Part shown: positions 1 to 10,130 of the stretch, piece after piece
How positions within the stretch are numbered: position 1 is the stretch's first letter
Layout: every line of letters begins with the position of its first letter
From: an uncultured Winogradskyella sp.
GTDB lineage: Bacteria > Bacteroidota > Bacteroidia > Flavobacteriales > Flavobacteriaceae
Assembly: GCF_947498345.1 (NCBI RefSeq)
Contig: NZ_CANMJY010000001.1
Coordinates: 62,001 to 126,000 of the forward strand
Length of the DNA stretch: 64,000 bases
Direction: 5' to 3'
Made by a program: the position numbers and the translations under genes
Notes under the pieces: model-generated
The model's input: only the letters and a program-made list of their open reading frames with translations
What the model was told of the DNA's origin: nothing
Databases searched by the model: none

Positions 1-603
1 ATGCTAGTACTTACAGCTCGCGAAGAATTATTTGAAGGGTCAAGTTATACTTCGGCGAGAATTACTACGCAAAACCTATTCGAACAGAAATATGGCCGTT
101 TCGAAGCACGCATTCGTTTACCTTGGGGTAAAGGAATATGGCCAGCATTTTGGTTATTAGGCAACGATTGTGATCAAAACCCTTGGCCAAATTGTGGTGA
201 AATAGACATTATGGAATACCTTGGCAATTCACCGACGGTAGTGTTTGGTAGTGTTCATGGTCCAGGATATAATGGTGGTGATTCTGTTTCAAAAGAATAT
301 GGGATTGAAGATGGTCGTTTTGATACTGATTTCCACGTATTTGGTATAGAATGGAGTCCTAACCGCATTAACTACTATGTTGATGACGAATTGTACCAAT
401 CTATAACTCCAGAATCCATAGCCGAAGATGCTCAAGAATCTATTGAAGATAGTGAACTTTCTAATGCTGGAGACTGGGTATTTAATCGTCCGTTTTATAT
501 CATTATAAATATGGCTGTAGGTGGAGATTTACCTGGTCCGCCAAATGCTCAAACTGTATTTCCGCAAACAATGTTAGTGGACTATGTTAGAGTTTATAAT
601 TAA
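1..603 (+). CDS. GH16 endo-beta-1,3-glucanase (laminarinase), 5' end missing
   Basis: This is the C-terminal 200 residues of a glycoside hydrolase family 16 enzyme. The GH16 catalytic signature GEIDIME is at residues 66-72 of the visible part, with nucleophile Glu67 and acid/base Glu72. The WPAFWLL strand before it and the VDYVRVYN ending are typical of laminarinase-type GH16. The first ATG is very likely an internal Met, because LVLTAREE is a mid-domain strand and no signal peptide is visible, so the gene starts upstream of the window. It would cut laminarin internally at the cell surface or outside. A PKD lipoprotein follows after 16 bases and probably shares its operon. Confidence 0.93.
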   Translation: MLVLTAREELFEGSSYTSARITTQNLFEQKYGRFEARIRLPWGKGIWPAFWLLGNDCDQNPWPNCGEIDIMEYLGNSPTVVFGSVHGPGYNGGDSVSKEYGIEDGRFDTDFHVFGIEWSPNRINYYVDDELYQSITPESIAEDAQESIEDSELSNAGDWVFNRPFYIIINMAVGGDLPGPPNAQTVFPQTMLVDYVRVYN

Positions 604-619
604 TTAAAAAACTAAAAGC

Positions 620-1447
620 ATGAAATCATTAAAATATAAAATAGCATTACTTTCTATTATTATTCTATCGTCTTCAATCATATCTTGTGAGGATAATGAT
701 AGTGGTGTTTCCTTATTAGGTTTAGAGGCAAGGTTTTTAGCAGAAGTTCAATCTAGTACTATAACTTTTACTAATATCTCAAATGATGCAACGAGCTATA
801 TGTGGAATTTTGGAAATGGTGATACATCCACTCTTGTAAACCCTGTAGTCACCTTTGACAATGGAACATATAATGTAACCTTAACTGCATATGATGATAA
901 TGGAAATTCTGACATATTTTCTGAAACGTTTACAATAGATTGCGAAACATCAGAAAACATTGACCCTGCTAACGGTAATCTTAACTGGACGTTTTTTACT
1001 GTATCAGATGATACAACATTTGATGCATTTGGTAATACAGCAGGTTTTATCGTAGAAAATCCTGTTATAGATGCGGTTAACTCTAGTTGTAGTGTGCAAC
1101 GTTATGAAAAAACAGCAGGATGTTTCACTTTTGCAGGATTAGGTGTTGGGTTTGATACGCCAATAGATTTTTCTCTGCCAGAAACGGGAAAAACCTTTAC
1201 AATGAAGGTACTTGCTGAAACACAACTAACAGATGTTACATTACGATTAGAATTTATGCCATTTCCAAATACAGAACCTTCTCAAGACAGAGTGGCTAGT
1301 ATTACACAATTGGGAGAGTGGCAAGAACTAACATTTGACTTTACTGATGTGCCTTCTGGAACGTTTCAGAGTATGATTATTTACTTCGAAAGAAATGCAC
1401 CTTGTGACGGCGATATCTATTATTTTGATGATATAATTCAACAGTAA
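620..1447 (+). CDS. PKD-domain surface lipoprotein, putative laminarin-binding protein
   Basis: A 275-residue lipoprotein: hydrophobic N-terminus then the lipobox Cys at about residue 23 (IISCEDND). A PKD domain covers about residues 36-108 (SYMWNFGNGDTS, then NGTYNVTLTAYD). The C-terminal part, about 110-275, is a beta-rich module with several cysteines that looks like a carbohydrate-binding or galactose-binding-like fold. It lies between a GH16 glucanase and a glucan phosphorylase, so I infer a surface glycan-binding protein (SGBP) of the laminarin locus. Binding itself cannot be read from the sequence. Confidence 0.8.
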   Translation: MKSLKYKIALLSIIILSSSIISCEDNDSGVSLLGLEARFLAEVQSSTITFTNISNDATSYMWNFGNGDTSTLVNPVVTFDNGTYNVTLTAYDDNGNSDIFSETFTIDCETSENIDPANGNLNWTFFTVSDDTTFDAFGNTAGFIVENPVIDAVNSSCSVQRYEKTAGCFTFAGLGVGFDTPIDFSLPETGKTFTMKVLAETQLTDVTLRLEFMPFPNTEPSQDRVASITQLGEWQELTFDFTDVPSGTFQSMIIYFERNAPCDGDIYYFDDIIQQ

Positions 1448-1523
1448 AAACATATCAAATATGGTTTTGTTAAGTCTATAAATGACTAACAAGTTTTAAT
1501 AAAAATCACTAATAATTTTCAAG

Positions 1524-1557
1524 ATTTCAGTTTTACTACAATATGTTAAACTGAAAT
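1524..1557. repeat. Inverted repeat upstream of the glucan phosphorylase gene
   Basis: Two perfect 10-bp arms, ATTTCAGTTT (1524-1533) and AAACTGAAAT (1548-1557), are separated by 14 bases. They end 16 bases before the phosphorylase start. No T-tract follows, so this is not a classic terminator. It could be an operator or a leader hairpin. Confidence 0.5.
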
Positions 1558-1573
1558 GTTAAGTAGCTAGCTA

Positions 1574-4500
1574 ATGCCTAACACACAAATATTAGATAAG
1601 ACAGTGAAATTAGAAGAAGTTTCAATTGATAATAAAGCTTATTTTAAGATTTCAAATAGCAATGAGATGCGCCCATTTTTTATGAGCATTGTCAGTGATT
1701 CTAACCATTGGATGTTTATATCGAGCAATGGTGGGCTAACTGCAGGGCGAAAAAACTCAGAATTTGCGTTATTCCCCTATTATTCTGATGATAAAATTAC
1801 AGAATCCTCAGAAATTACAGGTGCAAAATCTATTTTTCAAATCATAAAAAATGGTGAGAAATTTATTTGGGAACCTTTCTCAATAAGATTTCAGGATAAC
1901 TACGATACAAGAAATAATCTTTATAAAAGTGTTTATGGCAATTCCATCATTTTTGAAGAAGAAAACCTGGATTTAGAGCTTACGTTTAAATACGAATGGT
2001 GCTCTAGTAATGCTTATGGGTTTATTAAAAAATCCACCTTAAGTAATAATTCGGATTTGCCTGTTGAGATAAGTGTATTAGATGGTATTCAAAATGTTAT
2101 GCCATATGGTGTTAGTAGTGCATTACAAAATGCAAGTAGCAATTTAGTGGATGCATATAAACGTACAGAATTAATTGAACAAACAGGTATTGGGATTTTT
2201 GCATTAAGTGCCATTATTGTAGATAAGGCTGAGCCAAGCGAAGCTTTAAAAGCAAATATAGCTTGGTCTCTAGGCTTAGATAATCCCAAATACCTTTTGT
2301 CATCATTACAATTGGATAACTTTAGGAATTTTGAAAACGTAAGTCAAGAAACAGACATTAAAGCAGAAAAGGGTGCTTACTTTGTTAATTCTAGAATTCA
2401 ATTATCTCCTCAAGAGCATAAAGATTGGGTTATCGCAGCTAATGTAAATCAAGATACTTCAGATATAGTTCATATTTCTAAACAAATAAATGAGGATAGT
2501 CAATTATTAAATAAACTTGAAAAAAGCATTGCGCTGGGTACAAAACGACTTATTAAGTTAAATGCATCTTCAGACGCATTACAATTAACATCAGATAGTT
2601 TTAGAGATACAAGACACTTTTCGAATACACTTTTCAATATTATGAGAGGTGGTATTTTTGATGATGGTTATACTATTGAAAAATGGGATTTTAATAAGTA
2701 TATGGTTAATGCTAATGAAAAAGTTGCAAAGCATAATGAAACTATTATTGAGGCTTTACCAGAAAAATTTACTATAAGTGACCTAAAACAAATGGCAGAC
2801 AAAAGCTCTGATAAAGATTTTTCACGTCTTTGTTTAGAATATATGCCTTTAAAATTTAGTCGCCGTCATGGTGATCCAAGTCGTCCTTGGAACAAATTTT
2901 CCATTAATACAAGAAGCGAAATAGATGGCTCTAAAATATTAGACTACGAAGGCAACTGGCGTGATATTTTTCAAAATTGGGAAGCATTAGCCTATTCTTA
3001 CCCAGAGTTTATTGAGAGTATGATTCATAAGTTTTTAAATGCCACAACTTTTGATGGTTACAATCCTTATCGCGTAACTAAAGGTGGCTTTGACTGGGAA
3101 ATTAGCGAACCAGATGATCCTTGGTCTTATATTGGCTATTGGGGCGACCATCAAATTATTTACCTACTCAAGTTTTTAGAGTTTATAGAAGATTATAAAC
3201 CAGGTAAATTAAAAAGTCTGTTTAATAAAGAGCTGTTTGTATATGCCAATGTGCCCTACAGAATTAAATCTTATCAGGATTTATTAAAAAATCCAAAAGA
3301 TACCATAGAGTTTGATGAAGATTCTGACGAAGAAATTAGAGCAAAACGAGATAAAATAGGTGCAGATGGAGCATTATTGCAATATGCAAATGGTAATGTG
3401 GTTAGAGCCAATTTTATAGAAAAAATATTGGCAACAACTTTAGCTAAACTTTCCAATTTTATCCCAGAAGGAGGTATATGGATGAATACACAACGCCCAG
3501 AGTGGAACGATGCCAACAATGCATTAGTTGGTAATGGAATCTCAATGGTTACGTTATACTATTTACGACGATTCTTAAAGTTCTTTGAAGGTGTATTTGA
3601 AAACAATTCTACAGATACAGTAGAGGTCGCTTCTGAGGTCGCTGACTTTTTTAACGCCGTTAAATCTACTTTTATACAGAATGAGAGTCTATTAAATAAA
3701 CCTATAGATGATAGGAGTAGAAAAGAAATATTAGATGCTGTAGGTAATGCTGGTAGTGTTTTTAGAGAGAATATTTATAAAAATTCATTTTCAGGAGATA
3801 AATCTAAACTTCAATTTAAAGCTATTAAAGCATTTACTCATTCAGCATTAAAACATTTAGAACATTCAATTGAGGCTAACAAACGTCATGATAAAATTTA
3901 TCATGCCTATAATTTAATGACAATTGAGGATGGTAATGCGGTTTCAATTGCTTATTTAGATGAAATGTTAGAAGGCCAGGTAGCGGTTCTAAGTTCAGGA
4001 TATTTAAGTTCTAAAGAAAATTTAGCAGTACTAGATGGACTTAAACAAAGCAAACTATTTAGAGACGATCAGTACAGCTATGTTTTATATCCATATAAAA
4101 ACCTAAAAGGGTTTATGGATAGAAATACTATACCAGTAAACGCAGTAGAGAGTTCAGAATTACTAAAAACTTTAATTGTAGATGGAAATACGCTTATAAT
4201 AGAAAAAGATGTAAACAACGACTACCATTTTAACGGTAACTTTAAAAACGCTAATGATCTTAGTGAAGCACTGAAAAATTTATCAGGAACAGATTATGAG
4301 AATCTAGCCTCTAACGATGAATCTAAAGTGCTTAAGATTTTTGAAGATGTCTTTAACCATAAAGCATTTACAGGTCGTTCAGGTACTTTCTATGGTTATG
4401 AAGGGTTGGGTTCTATATACTGGCATATGGTATCTAAACTTCTATTAGCTGTTATGGAATGTTGCCAAAAAGCAATAGAAGAAAACGAAAGAGATGAAGT

Positions 4501-5020
4501 CATAGGTAGGTTATTAGAACATTACTATGAAATTAATGAAGGTATAGGTGTACATAAGTCACCAGAACTATACGGAGCCTTTCCAACAGATCCATATTCT
4601 CATACTCCAGCAGGTAAAGGAGCTCAGCAACCTGGCATGACAGGGCAAGTCAAAGAAGACATTCTAAGTCGTTTTGGCGAATTGGGTGTATTTATGAAGG
4701 AAGGAAAATTAGTGTTTAACCCATGCATGCTTCGTAAAGAAGAATTTTTAGACGAGACCAGAACATTCAATTATATTAATGTTGAAGGGAATACATCTCA
4801 ACTAAAAATTAATAAAGGAGAATTAGTGTTTACATATTGTCAGGTCCCAGTAATTTATAGCCTATCAGAAACACACAAATCTGAAGCTAAACTAAAAGGT
4901 AGTTCAGCACAGACTTTTGAGGGCTTAGGTCTTAATAAAACCATGAGTCGAGAAGTATTTAACCGTTCAGGTGAGGTAGAACTTATTAGAGTATATATTA
5001 AAGAAAATTATTTAAAATAG
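1574..5020 (+). CDS. GH149-type (GH94-related) beta-1,3-glucan phosphorylase
   Basis: A 1148-residue protein without signal peptide, so cytosolic. It resembles the large GH94/GH149 phosphorylases in length and motifs. RPEWNDANNALVG at about 642-654 carries the expected general-acid Asp646, and YWGDHQIIYLLKF and YNPYRVTKGGFDWE are also present. GH149 enzymes split beta-1,3-oligoglucans with phosphate to give alpha-glucose-1-phosphate. In this locus that means energy-saving breakdown of imported laminari-oligosaccharides. The lipoprotein GH17 gene follows after 10 bases. GH94 proper (cellobiose- or laminaribiose-type) is less likely because of the length and context. The exact substrate is inferred. 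Confidence 0.8.
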   Translation: MPNTQILDKTVKLEEVSIDNKAYFKISNSNEMRPFFMSIVSDSNHWMFISSNGGLTAGRKNSEFALFPYYSDDKITESSEITGAKSIFQIIKNGEKFIWEPFSIRFQDNYDTRNNLYKSVYGNSIIFEEENLDLELTFKYEWCSSNAYGFIKKSTLSNNSDLPVEISVLDGIQNVMPYGVSSALQNASSNLVDAYKRTELIEQTGIGIFALSAIIVDKAEPSEALKANIAWSLGLDNPKYLLSSLQLDNFRNFENVSQETDIKAEKGAYFVNSRIQLSPQEHKDWVIAANVNQDTSDIVHISKQINEDSQLLNKLEKSIALGTKRLIKLNASSDALQLTSDSFRDTRHFSNTLFNIMRGGIFDDGYTIEKWDFNKYMVNANEKVAKHNETIIEALPEKFTISDLKQMADKSSDKDFSRLCLEYMPLKFSRRHGDPSRPWNKFSINTRSEIDGSKILDYEGNWRDIFQNWEALAYSYPEFIESMIHKFLNATTFDGYNPYRVTKGGFDWEISEPDDPWSYIGYWGDHQIIYLLKFLEFIEDYKPGKLKSLFNKELFVYANVPYRIKSYQDLLKNPKDTIEFDEDSDEEIRAKRDKIGADGALLQYANGNVVRANFIEKILATTLAKLSNFIPEGGIWMNTQRPEWNDANNALVGNGISMVTLYYLRRFLKFFEGVFENNSTDTVEVASEVADFFNAVKSTFIQNESLLNKPIDDRSRKEILDAVGNAGSVFRENIYKNSFSGDKSKLQFKAIKAFTHSALKHLEHSIEANKRHDKIYHAYNLMTIEDGNAVSIAYLDEMLEGQVAVLSSGYLSSKENLAVLDGLKQSKLFRDDQYSYVLYPYKNLKGFMDRNTIPVNAVESSELLKTLIVDGNTLIIEKDVNNDYHFNGNFKNANDLSEALKNLSGTDYENLASNDESKVLKIFEDVFNHKAFTGRSGTFYGYEGLGSIYWHMVSKLLLAVMECCQKAIEENERDEVIGRLLEHYYEINEGIGVHKSPELYGAFPTDPYSHTPAGKGAQQPGMTGQVKEDILSRFGELGVFMKEGKLVFNPCMLRKEEFLDETRTFNYINVEGNTSQLKINKGELVFTYCQVPVIYSLSETHKSEAKLKGSSAQTFEGLGLNKTMSREVFNRSGEVELIRVYIKENYLK

Positions 5021-5030
5021 TATAAGTGTC

Positions 5031-6323
5031 ATGAAAAAAGGAGTAATTGTAGTTTTTGTTTTATCTCTAGTGTTCATGATGTCTTGTAGTAAAAATAAAA
5101 AAGGCGAACCGTCTTCAACCCAAATTAAGAAAGAAGTGACAGCAAAAGATATATTAGGTAATCCAGAGTATTTAGCCATTTCGTATGGCGGGTATCGCAA
5201 AAAATCGAGGGACAGTCAACCTACGCTATCAGAGCTTAAAGAAGATTTAAGAATCTTATCTGCTATGGGCATTAAAGTATTAAGAACATATAACGTTCAG
5301 CCTAAATTACCACATGCTTCAAATGTATTAAAAGCAATTTCCGAACTTAAAAAGGAGGATGCAAACTTTGAGATGTATGTTATGTTAGGAGCTTGGATTG
5401 ATTGTTTAAACGCATGGACAGGTAAAGAACCAGACCATGATACTGAAAGCCCAAATAATGCAGGTGAGATAAAAAGAGCTGTTAAATTAGCAAACAAGTA
5501 TCCAGATATCGTTAAGGTTATAGCTGTTGGTAACGAAGCCATGGTAAAATGGGCTACTGAATATTACGTTCAACCTGGTGTTATTTTAAAATGGGTTAAT
5601 CATCTTCAAAATTTAAAGACAGAAGGGAAGCTGTCAAAAGACTTGTGGATTACCAGTTCAGATGATTTTGCATCTTGGGGTGGTGGAGAAACGCAGTATC
5701 ATGTTGAAGATTTAAATAAGCTCATCAAAGCTGTAGATTACATTTCTATGCATACCTACCCATATCACAATACACATTACAACCCAGAATTTTGGGGAGT
5801 GCCAGAAGCGCATGTAGATATGCCAGATACAACAAAGATAGAAATGGCTATGGAGCGTGCTATAAAGTTTTCTCAAAAACAATACGATAGCGTTACCAAT
5901 TACATGAAAAGTGTTGGAGTTAACAAACCTATACATATTGGTGAGACAGGATGGGCAACAATTTCTAATGGTCAATATGGCGATAATGGATCTCGTGCTA
6001 CTGATGAGTACAAACAAGGCTTGTACCATGAGCAAATGCGAAAGTGGAATAATAGAGCTGGTATTTCCTGTTTTTATTTTGAAGCCTTCAATGAGCAATG
6101 GAAGGATGCCCATAATGCGAAAGGATCAGAAAATCACTTTGGGTTGTTTACTATTGATGGTAAGGCTAAATATCCTATTTGGGATTTGGTAGATAAAGGA
6201 ATTTTTGAAAGCTTAACCAGAAATGGTAATGCGATTACAAAAACCTATAATGGTAATAAAGAAGCACTTTTAAAAGAAGTCTTAGTGCCACCATCAGAAG
6301 AAGAAATCATGGCAAATAGATAA
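5031..6323 (+). CDS. GH17 beta-1,3-glucanase lipoprotein
   Basis: A 430-residue lipoprotein, lipobox Cys19 (VFMMSC). The GH17 TIM-barrel motifs are intact: AVGNEA with acid/base Glu169, and HIGETGW with nucleophile Glu305. It should cleave beta-1,3-glucan in the periplasm or at the outer membrane. It has the position of the endo-acting GH17 in known flavobacterial laminarin loci, beside GH30. It is distinct from the two shorter GH17 proteins at 11565-13392, which have no signal peptide. Confidence 0.88.
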   Translation: MKKGVIVVFVLSLVFMMSCSKNKKGEPSSTQIKKEVTAKDILGNPEYLAISYGGYRKKSRDSQPTLSELKEDLRILSAMGIKVLRTYNVQPKLPHASNVLKAISELKKEDANFEMYVMLGAWIDCLNAWTGKEPDHDTESPNNAGEIKRAVKLANKYPDIVKVIAVGNEAMVKWATEYYVQPGVILKWVNHLQNLKTEGKLSKDLWITSSDDFASWGGGETQYHVEDLNKLIKAVDYISMHTYPYHNTHYNPEFWGVPEAHVDMPDTTKIEMAMERAIKFSQKQYDSVTNYMKSVGVNKPIHIGETGWATISNGQYGDNGSRATDEYKQGLYHEQMRKWNNRAGISCFYFEAFNEQWKDAHNAKGSENHFGLFTIDGKAKYPIWDLVDKGIFESLTRNGNAITKTYNGNKEALLKEVLVPPSEEEIMANR

Positions 6324-6416
6324 ATCATGAAATGAGCCATGTCATAAAGGTTAATCTGACTTTAAACGATTAATGGGGAATTATACGTGACCTATAAAGC
6401 AATAAAAACAGAACAC

Positions 6417-7925
6417 ATGAAACTATTAAGATTTGGCATTTGTTGTCTTTTAATAACGACTATGAGTTGTAATAAAGAAGAAAAAAACGAACTGGTATTA
6501 GAAGTTTTTGAAACTTCTGCAAGTGGTAATAAATTAACTAAAATTAATGAATATACTAAAGTAGATTCTGCTACAGTCATTAAAATAAACCCAGATAAAA
6601 AATTTCAAACCTTAACAGGTTTTGGTGGTGCTTTTACAGAATCTTCGGCTTATCTTCTTAATAAGTTGAGTAAAAAAAACAGAGATACCATTATGCAAGC
6701 TTACTTTGCTGAAGATGGAGCTAATTACTCATTGTGTAGAACACACATGAATTCTTGCGATTTTTCCTTGTCTCAATATTCATATACTCCAACAGAAGAT
6801 AAAGAGTTAAAGGATTTTTCGGTTAAAGAAGATATGGATGATTTAATTCCAATGATAAAAGAGGCTAACCTTATTTCAAAAGATGGATTTAAGCTGTTTG
6901 CTTCACCATGGACAGCTCCACCGTGGATGAAGGATAATAAAGAATGGGTTGGTGGTAAGCTATTATCAGAACATTACCCTACTTGGGCATTATTTTTTTC
7001 AAAATATATAGAAGCCTACAAAGCTCAAGGCATAGAACTTTGGGGTTTTACTGTAGAGAACGAACCTCATGGTAATGGTAATAATTGGGAGAGTATGCAT
7101 TTTTCACCTGAAGAGATGACAGATTTTGTTCAAAATCATTTAGGACCAAAATTAGAAGCCGATGGTTATGGTGATAAAATCATTCTGGGATATGATCAAA
7201 ACAGGGCTGGTCTAAAAGAATGGGTCGATGTTATGTATGCTACTGAAGCTTCTTCTAAATATTATGATGGTACAGCTATTCATTGGTACGAAAGTACTTA
7301 TAAAATTTTTGCAGAAGATTTACAATATGCTCACAACAAAGCTCCAGACAAATATTTAATAGAAACTGAAGGTTGTATAGATTCTCAAGTTCCAGAATGG
7401 AAAGATGATGCATGGTACTGGAAAAAAGAAGCCACAGATTGGGGCTGGGATTGGGCGGCAGAAGACGAAAAATACTTACATCCAAAGTATTCTCCAGTAA
7501 ATAGATATGCAAGAGATATTATAGGATGTTTAAATAATTGGGTAGACGGTTGGGTCGATTGGAATATGGTTTTAGACCGACAAGGTGGGCCTAATTGGTT
7601 TGAAAACTGGTGCGTAGCACCAGTCATTGTAGACCCTGATGCAGATGAGGTATACTTTACTCCACTATATTATACAATGGCGCACTTTAGCAAATACATG
7701 AGACCAGGAGCCGAGGTGTTAGGTGTAGAAAATACAGATGATGATTTAATGGTTACAGCCTGTAAAAATCCTGATGGTTCCATCGCAGTTGTAATTTTTA
7801 ATGAAGGAAAAAAAGCTAAGAATTATGCCCTAAACCTAGACGGTAAAACGAAAAACATCGGTATAAAAGGACAAGCAATACAAACTATAGTAATACCTAA
7901 TAAAGAACTAACTAACACCAAATAA
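6417..7925 (+). CDS. GH30 beta-1,6-glucanase/glucosidase lipoprotein
   Basis: A 502-residue lipoprotein starting at the ATG at 6417, which gives a clean signal ending in TTMSC (Cys18). A GTG at 6387 would only add ten polar residues. GH30 motifs are present: GFGGAFTESSA near the N-terminus, VENEPHG (acid/base Glu216) and IETEGC (nucleophile Glu318). In marine Flavobacteriia, GH30 enzymes next to GH17 remove beta-1,6-linked glucose branches from laminarin, which is the role I infer. The first transporter starts 2 bases after the stop, so they are in one transcript. Confidence 0.88.
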   Translation: MKLLRFGICCLLITTMSCNKEEKNELVLEVFETSASGNKLTKINEYTKVDSATVIKINPDKKFQTLTGFGGAFTESSAYLLNKLSKKNRDTIMQAYFAEDGANYSLCRTHMNSCDFSLSQYSYTPTEDKELKDFSVKEDMDDLIPMIKEANLISKDGFKLFASPWTAPPWMKDNKEWVGGKLLSEHYPTWALFFSKYIEAYKAQGIELWGFTVENEPHGNGNNWESMHFSPEEMTDFVQNHLGPKLEADGYGDKIILGYDQNRAGLKEWVDVMYATEASSKYYDGTAIHWYESTYKIFAEDLQYAHNKAPDKYLIETEGCIDSQVPEWKDDAWYWKKEATDWGWDWAAEDEKYLHPKYSPVNRYARDIIGCLNNWVDGWVDWNMVLDRQGGPNWFENWCVAPVIVDPDADEVYFTPLYYTMAHFSKYMRPGAEVLGVENTDDDLMVTACKNPDGSIAVVIFNEGKKAKNYALNLDGKTKNIGIKGQAIQTIVIPNKELTNTK

Positions 7926-7927
7926 TT

Positions 7928-9358
7928 ATGTCAAACCAAAAAACAGCCGCAATTGATAAAGTTCCTTTAGGTCAAAAGGCAGCCTTCGGAGCAGGGCATT
8001 TAGTTCTTAATTTATTACCAGGTGCCTTAGGTGTCTTTATGTTTTTCTTATTAACGGTCTTTGGAATGGATCCTCTACAGGCCGGAATATTAGGGGGATT
8101 ACCGCGAATTTTTGATGCCATTACCGATCCTGTAATGGGTTTTATATCAGATAATACGAGCTCAAAATATGGGAGAAGAAGACCTTACATTTTTGTTGGT
8201 GCCATTTTAAGTGCCATATTTTTCGTTTTGCTTTGGCAGATGGATGAAAACAATACTGCCACGTTCAACTTTTGGTATTTTTTGATAATGTCTTTAGTTT
8301 TTTTAATAGGTAATACCATGTTTGCGACACCATTGGTTGGATTAGGTTTTGAGATGACCTCAGATTATAATGAACGTACCAAATTAATGGCCTTTTCACA
8401 AACCGTTGGTCTAATAGCCTGGGTAATAGTCCCGTGGTTTTGGCCAATGATACCAAATGAAAACCTTTTCGAAAGTCAGGCAATTGGGATAAGAACATTA
8501 GCTCTATATGTTGGGTTAGGCTGTTTGCTTTTGGGAATTCTACCTGCCATATTTTGTCGAGGTATAGATGCTGGACATATGGAGGATAGAAAAAAATTGA
8601 CGCTTAAGACCATATTCAGTAACTTAAAAGATTTAGTTTCGAGTATAGGTGAAGCCGTAAAAAATAAGCCTTTTATGAAGCTGTGTGGTGCAACATTTTT
8701 AGTCTTTAATGGATTTCAAATCGTAGCTTCATTTAGTTTCTTTATCATAGTATTTTATTTATTTAATGGTGATTATGGCGCAACGGGTTTTTGGCCTGCT
8801 TGGTTTAGTTCAATAAGTGCTTTAGTATCTGCTATAGTGGTAATTCCTATTGTGTCTGCTATGGCCTCAAAATGGGGCAAAAAGAATGCTTTTATTATAG
8901 CAACCGCAATTTCTATAGTTGGATATATTTTAAAATGGTGGACATTTATACCAGATAATCCTTGGTTAATGTTTATTCCAATACCATTGATGTCATTTGG
9001 TTTAGGAAGTTTATTTACATTGATGATGTCTATGACTGCGGATGTTTGTGATTTAGATGAATTAGTAAATGGCATGCCCCGTAAAGAAGGAACCTTTGGT
9101 GCATTGTATTGGTGGGTTGTAAAATTAGGGCAAGGTCTGGCTCTAGTGTTCGGAGGTCTCGTGCTACAAATTATAGGATTTGATGGTGGTCTCGCAACAC
9201 AATCTGAAGAAACTTTAGTGAATCTTAGAATTGCTGATATTGTTTTTCCAGTAGTCACAGCGGCTTTAGCTATATGGGTCATGTGGAAATATAGCCTATC
9301 TGAGGAAAGAGCTAAGGACATCAAAAATGAACTAGAAGAAAGAAGAGGTAAGCTATAA
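7928..9358 (+). CDS. GPH-family (MelB-like) sugar:cation symporter 1
   Basis: A 476-residue inner-membrane protein with about 12 hydrophobic segments. The glycoside-pentoside-hexuronide symporter signature SDNTSSKYGRRRPY is at 74-87, preceded by RIFDAITDP. A charged C-terminal tail ends the protein. Its place right after the GH30 gene suggests import of laminarin-derived glucose or oligosaccharides. A second family member lies at 10131-11558. The pair may divide substrates, for example gentiobiose-type versus laminari-oligosaccharides, but the sequence does not show which. Confidence 0.88.
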   Translation: MSNQKTAAIDKVPLGQKAAFGAGHLVLNLLPGALGVFMFFLLTVFGMDPLQAGILGGLPRIFDAITDPVMGFISDNTSSKYGRRRPYIFVGAILSAIFFVLLWQMDENNTATFNFWYFLIMSLVFLIGNTMFATPLVGLGFEMTSDYNERTKLMAFSQTVGLIAWVIVPWFWPMIPNENLFESQAIGIRTLALYVGLGCLLLGILPAIFCRGIDAGHMEDRKKLTLKTIFSNLKDLVSSIGEAVKNKPFMKLCGATFLVFNGFQIVASFSFFIIVFYLFNGDYGATGFWPAWFSSISALVSAIVVIPIVSAMASKWGKKNAFIIATAISIVGYILKWWTFIPDNPWLMFIPIPLMSFGLGSLFTLMMSMTADVCDLDELVNGMPRKEGTFGALYWWVVKLGQGLALVFGGLVLQIIGFDGGLATQSEETLVNLRIADIVFPVVTAALAIWVMWKYSLSEERAKDIKNELEERRGKL

Positions 9359-9449
9359 GTTTTATAGTGCCTGTAAACATATATAATCATTAAGAAATAA
9401 AAATTTGAAATACAATTTTATATTATCTCTTAATAAATACTAAATCAAA

Positions 9450-10085
9450 ATGTCAACAAAAGAAATAATCTTATTAATTGGAATTATTTTAATAATAATT
9501 GCAATTTTAAGTAGTATAAAAAGAAAAAATTCTGAGGCTCGGTTATTGAGCACAAAAGTTGGTGTACCTATAGGAATATTAGGCGTTCTAATGGTAATGT
9601 ATACAAGTTACTCTGGATCTGGTTACAGTCATAACCAACTCGAGCAAATCTCATCAGGTAACAAATTAAAAATAGAAGGGCCAGTTAATACTATTAAGGT
9701 GATATCACCTATTGATCAAGATTCCGTGGATTGTCGTATTCTCACAATGGGAGTTTATCCAGAATCCCACAATAAAGATATTTGGGTAATAATAAGACCA
9801 ACTGATGATAGATATTACCCGCAATCTGATCATACAAATACATCTTATAAAAGAGATGGTGAGTGGCAAGTTGTTACGCGTTTTGGGGGAGATAAAGGTG
9901 AAGCTTATGGTCTGATTATTTATGAAGCTGATTCTGTAGCTTCATCATTTTTTAGTTCAACTATTGAAAAATGGAAAGAAGCCGATGATTATCCTGGTTT
10001 AAAATTAGAAGAATTACCAACAGGAGCGAAGGAAGTAGATCGCATTAAAATTTACACCAGGAAAAACTGTAGAGGAGTTTTTTAG
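9450..10085 (+). CDS. Unrecognised protein with two N-terminal membrane helices
   Basis: I do not recognise this 211-residue protein. It starts with a hydrophobic helix at about 5-23 (isoleucine-rich), a short KRKN loop, and a second helix at about 36-53. A soluble domain of about 155 residues follows, with KVISPIDQDSVDCRI, a DIWVIIRPTDDRYYPQ strand and a basic end. It sits between two sugar symporters in the same direction, so a transport-linked role is possible. The 91-base gap before it may hold its own promoter. Confidence 0.6.
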   Translation: MSTKEIILLIGIILIIIAILSSIKRKNSEARLLSTKVGVPIGILGVLMVMYTSYSGSGYSHNQLEQISSGNKLKIEGPVNTIKVISPIDQDSVDCRILTMGVYPESHNKDIWVIIRPTDDRYYPQSDHTNTSYKRDGEWQVVTRFGGDKGEAYGLIIYEADSVASSFFSSTIEKWKEADDYPGLKLEELPTGAKEVDRIKIYTRKNCRGVF

Positions 10086-10130
10086 TATAAATTTTAAGAA
10101 ATTAAATTACTTAATGTATGAATTACTATA

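Noticed and set aside
5712-6113. Open frame of 133 codons on the - strand
   Set aside because: It lies within the GH17 lipoprotein gene, whose catalytic motifs are intact; the antisense product has no signal or domain.
6387-6416. Alternative GTG start of the GH30 gene
   Set aside because: The ATG at 6417 gives a proper lipoprotein signal; the extension is polar.
8773-9390. Open frame of 205 codons on the - strand
   Set aside because: It is the antisense of the first GPH symporter; its composition is that of a complementary membrane-protein frame.
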